Shown: positions 5,688 to 6,429 of the stretch, piece by piece
Layout: each line of letters begins with the position of its first letter
How positions within the stretch are numbered: position 1 is the first letter of the stretch
Source of the DNA: Candidatus Omnitrophota bacterium
GTDB lineage: Bacteria; Omnitrophota; Gorgyraeia; B26-G9
Length of the DNA: 6,429 nucleotides
Direction of reading: 5' to 3'
NCBI GenBank assembly: GCA_030630245.1
Contig: DAOVNL010000048.1
Span: forward strand, 1 to 6,429
Program-made: the position numbers and the translations under genes
The notes under the pieces: model-generated
Told to the model about the DNA's origin: nothing
The model's database searches: none
The model's input: the letters and a program-made list of their open reading frames with translations, nothing else

Positions 5688-6095
5688 TTATCCGTTTATC
5701 GCCTGAATTGCTTTTTTATTGTCTTCTGCCACAAAAACAATAGTTGCCGGAGCATTCGGAGCACTCGATGCTGTTCCATAGAGATATTTAATATCCACTT
5801 CCGCGCTTTTTAGTTTTTTTGCCATATCTTTGAGCATGCCCACTTTATCCTGCATTTCTACAATAACAACTTCCTCTTCTTTTACTTCCTCCATCTCTTT
5901 AGCTTTTAATATTTCTACTGCTTTTTTGTTATCTGAGGTTTTAAAAAGAAAATGCGCTTTAGAATTATCAACGTAGGCACATACAGATGAAAGATTTACT
6001 CCTTTATCCGCCAGCCACTGGCTTACATCCGCTAATGTCCCAAGCCTATTCTCCGCCACAACATGAATTTCTTTTCCTGCCCTTGCTTTTGACAT
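5688..6095 (-). CDS. Small protein with two ACT domains
   Basis: This 135-residue protein consists of two ACT-like domains and nothing else. The first (about 8-65) starts KEIHVVAENRLGTLADVSQW and the second (about 75-134) starts VVIVEMQDKVGMLKDMAKKL; both have the strand, glycine turn and helix where ACT domains usually bind amino acids. The E- and K-rich segment between them is a linker. Such stand-alone tandem ACT proteins are usually predicted amino-acid sensors; no catalytic domain, membrane segment or signal peptide is seen, so a cytosolic sensor role is inference. The start at 6093-6095 is chosen because AAGGGAGG precedes it; an upstream in-frame ATG (6125) adds ten residues but lacks such a site. 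It has its own promoter and is probably a separate unit from the rib operon. Confidence 0.88.
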   Translation of the reverse strand: MSKARAGKEIHVVAENRLGTLADVSQWLADKGVNLSSVCAYVDNSKAHFLFKTSDNKKAVEILKAKEMEEVKEEEVVIVEMQDKVGMLKDMAKKLKSAEVDIKYLYGTASSAPNAPATIVFVAEDNKKAIQAING

Positions 6096-6099
6096 GAAA

Positions 6100-6107
6100 C
6101 CTCCCTT
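6100..6107 (-). promoter_or_regulatory. Ribosome binding site of the ACT protein gene
   Basis: AAGGGAGG in the coding sense, four bases before the ATG at 6093-6095. It falls inside the longer alternative reading frame and so decides the shorter start. Confidence 0.75.
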
Positions 6108-6186
6108 ATGTAGCGCATAACTCATTAAGGCACCCGCCTCTTTGAATTACCGGCGCAAATTAATATTCTTTTCCAATACTTCTATA

Positions 6187-6216
6187 ATTATAGCTGAACT
6201 TTCACCGGCCTGTCAA
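6187..6216 (-). promoter_or_regulatory. Sigma-70-type promoter of the ACT protein gene
   Basis: Perfect -35 TTGACA (6216-6211), 18-base spacer and perfect -10 TATAAT (6192-6187). The expected start near 6180 leaves a leader of about 85 bases in which I see no recognised riboswitch. The promoter lies between the stop of the upstream gene and the ACT gene. Confidence 0.85.
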
Positions 6217-6237
6217 ACACTAAAATTTATTGAATTT

Positions 6238-6429
6238 TCAGGCCTCATCAAGAGCTATTTGAAGCAGGATCTCTTCGATATAAGCGTCTTCATCCCCGTT
6301 AAAGTTAAGCTCTGCGTCATCCTCGATTAATAGAGCTGTCTCGACAAGCTCTTCATCCTGCAAAACGATTGTTGTTCTCCCGAAAGGATTTTCAAGCAAA
6401 GATGCAATAAAAAGCAGCAAAACACATAC
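6238..6429 (-). CDS. C-terminal end of an unrecognised acidic protein (5' end outside window)
   Basis: An open frame runs from the right edge to a TGA at 6238-6240, giving 63 residues with no ATG in frame; a TTG near the edge is unlikely to be the true start because the frame continues upstream of it. The visible part begins with a short hydrophobic stretch (VCVLLLFIASLL), then ENPFGRTTIVLQDEE, and ends in a strongly acidic tail containing IEDDAELNFNGDEDAYIEE. I do not recognise a family. The following promoter and ACT gene on the same strand make a separate unit likely. Confidence 0.5.
   Translation of the reverse strand, partial: VCVLLLFIASLLENPFGRTTIVLQDEELVETALLIEDDAELNFNGDEDAYIEEILLQIALDEA

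Overview
The window carries a riboflavin (vitamin B2) biosynthesis operon, and every recognisable gene is on the minus strand. It comes from a moderately AT-rich bacterium. The gene order (ribBA, ribH, nusB, PHP phosphoesterase, ribD, ribE), the two-ACT-domain neighbour, the short GIY-YIG nuclease beside a tRNA remnant and the repeat-filled intergenic gaps suggest an uncultured lineage such as Omnitrophota. That taxonomic guess is inference; no rRNA marker is present.

Layout in the direction of transcription, right to left. The C-terminal end of an unrecognised acidic protein enters at the right edge (6238-6429). A consensus-like sigma-70 promoter (6187-6216) then drives a 135-residue protein with two ACT domains (5688-6095). 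A repeat element follows (5600-5684). Next comes the rib control region: a promoter with perfect TTGACA and 17-nt spacing (5562-5590), an FMN riboswitch that begins at about the transcription start (5411-5557) and an intrinsic terminator (5333-5366). The operon is ribBA (4122-5321), a second repeat element (4048-4127), ribH (3573-4037), nusB (3151-3567), a PHP phosphoesterase (2309-3154), ribD (1126-2247), a third repeat region (1025-1145) and ribE (355-1002). Beyond it are a decayed tRNA-like sequence with a palindromic anticodon arm (252-301) and the start of a GIY-YIG nuclease gene that runs off the left edge (1-222).

RibBA, RibD, RibH and RibE together cover the path from GTP and ribulose 5-phosphate to riboflavin, apart from the dephosphorylation of the RibD product. 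The PHP enzyme in the operon is a possible, unproven, candidate for that step. FMN would shut the operon off through the riboswitch: the first transcribed bases are complementary over 12 bp to the 5' arm of the terminator.

The least explained part is the repeats. Three gaps hold imperfect tandem heptamers that keep a 7-nt phase, but the heptamer differs from gap to gap (TTAAGCT/CTTATRG, TTACTTT, GTCACAT/TGTGACC). Two of them share a 22-23 nt core (about 17 of 22 aligned bases identical). Each core is bracketed by direct repeats that match each other within the copy but differ between copies. Both lie just after a gene's stop codon in the same orientation, which suggests an uncharacterised small repeat or mobile element family.
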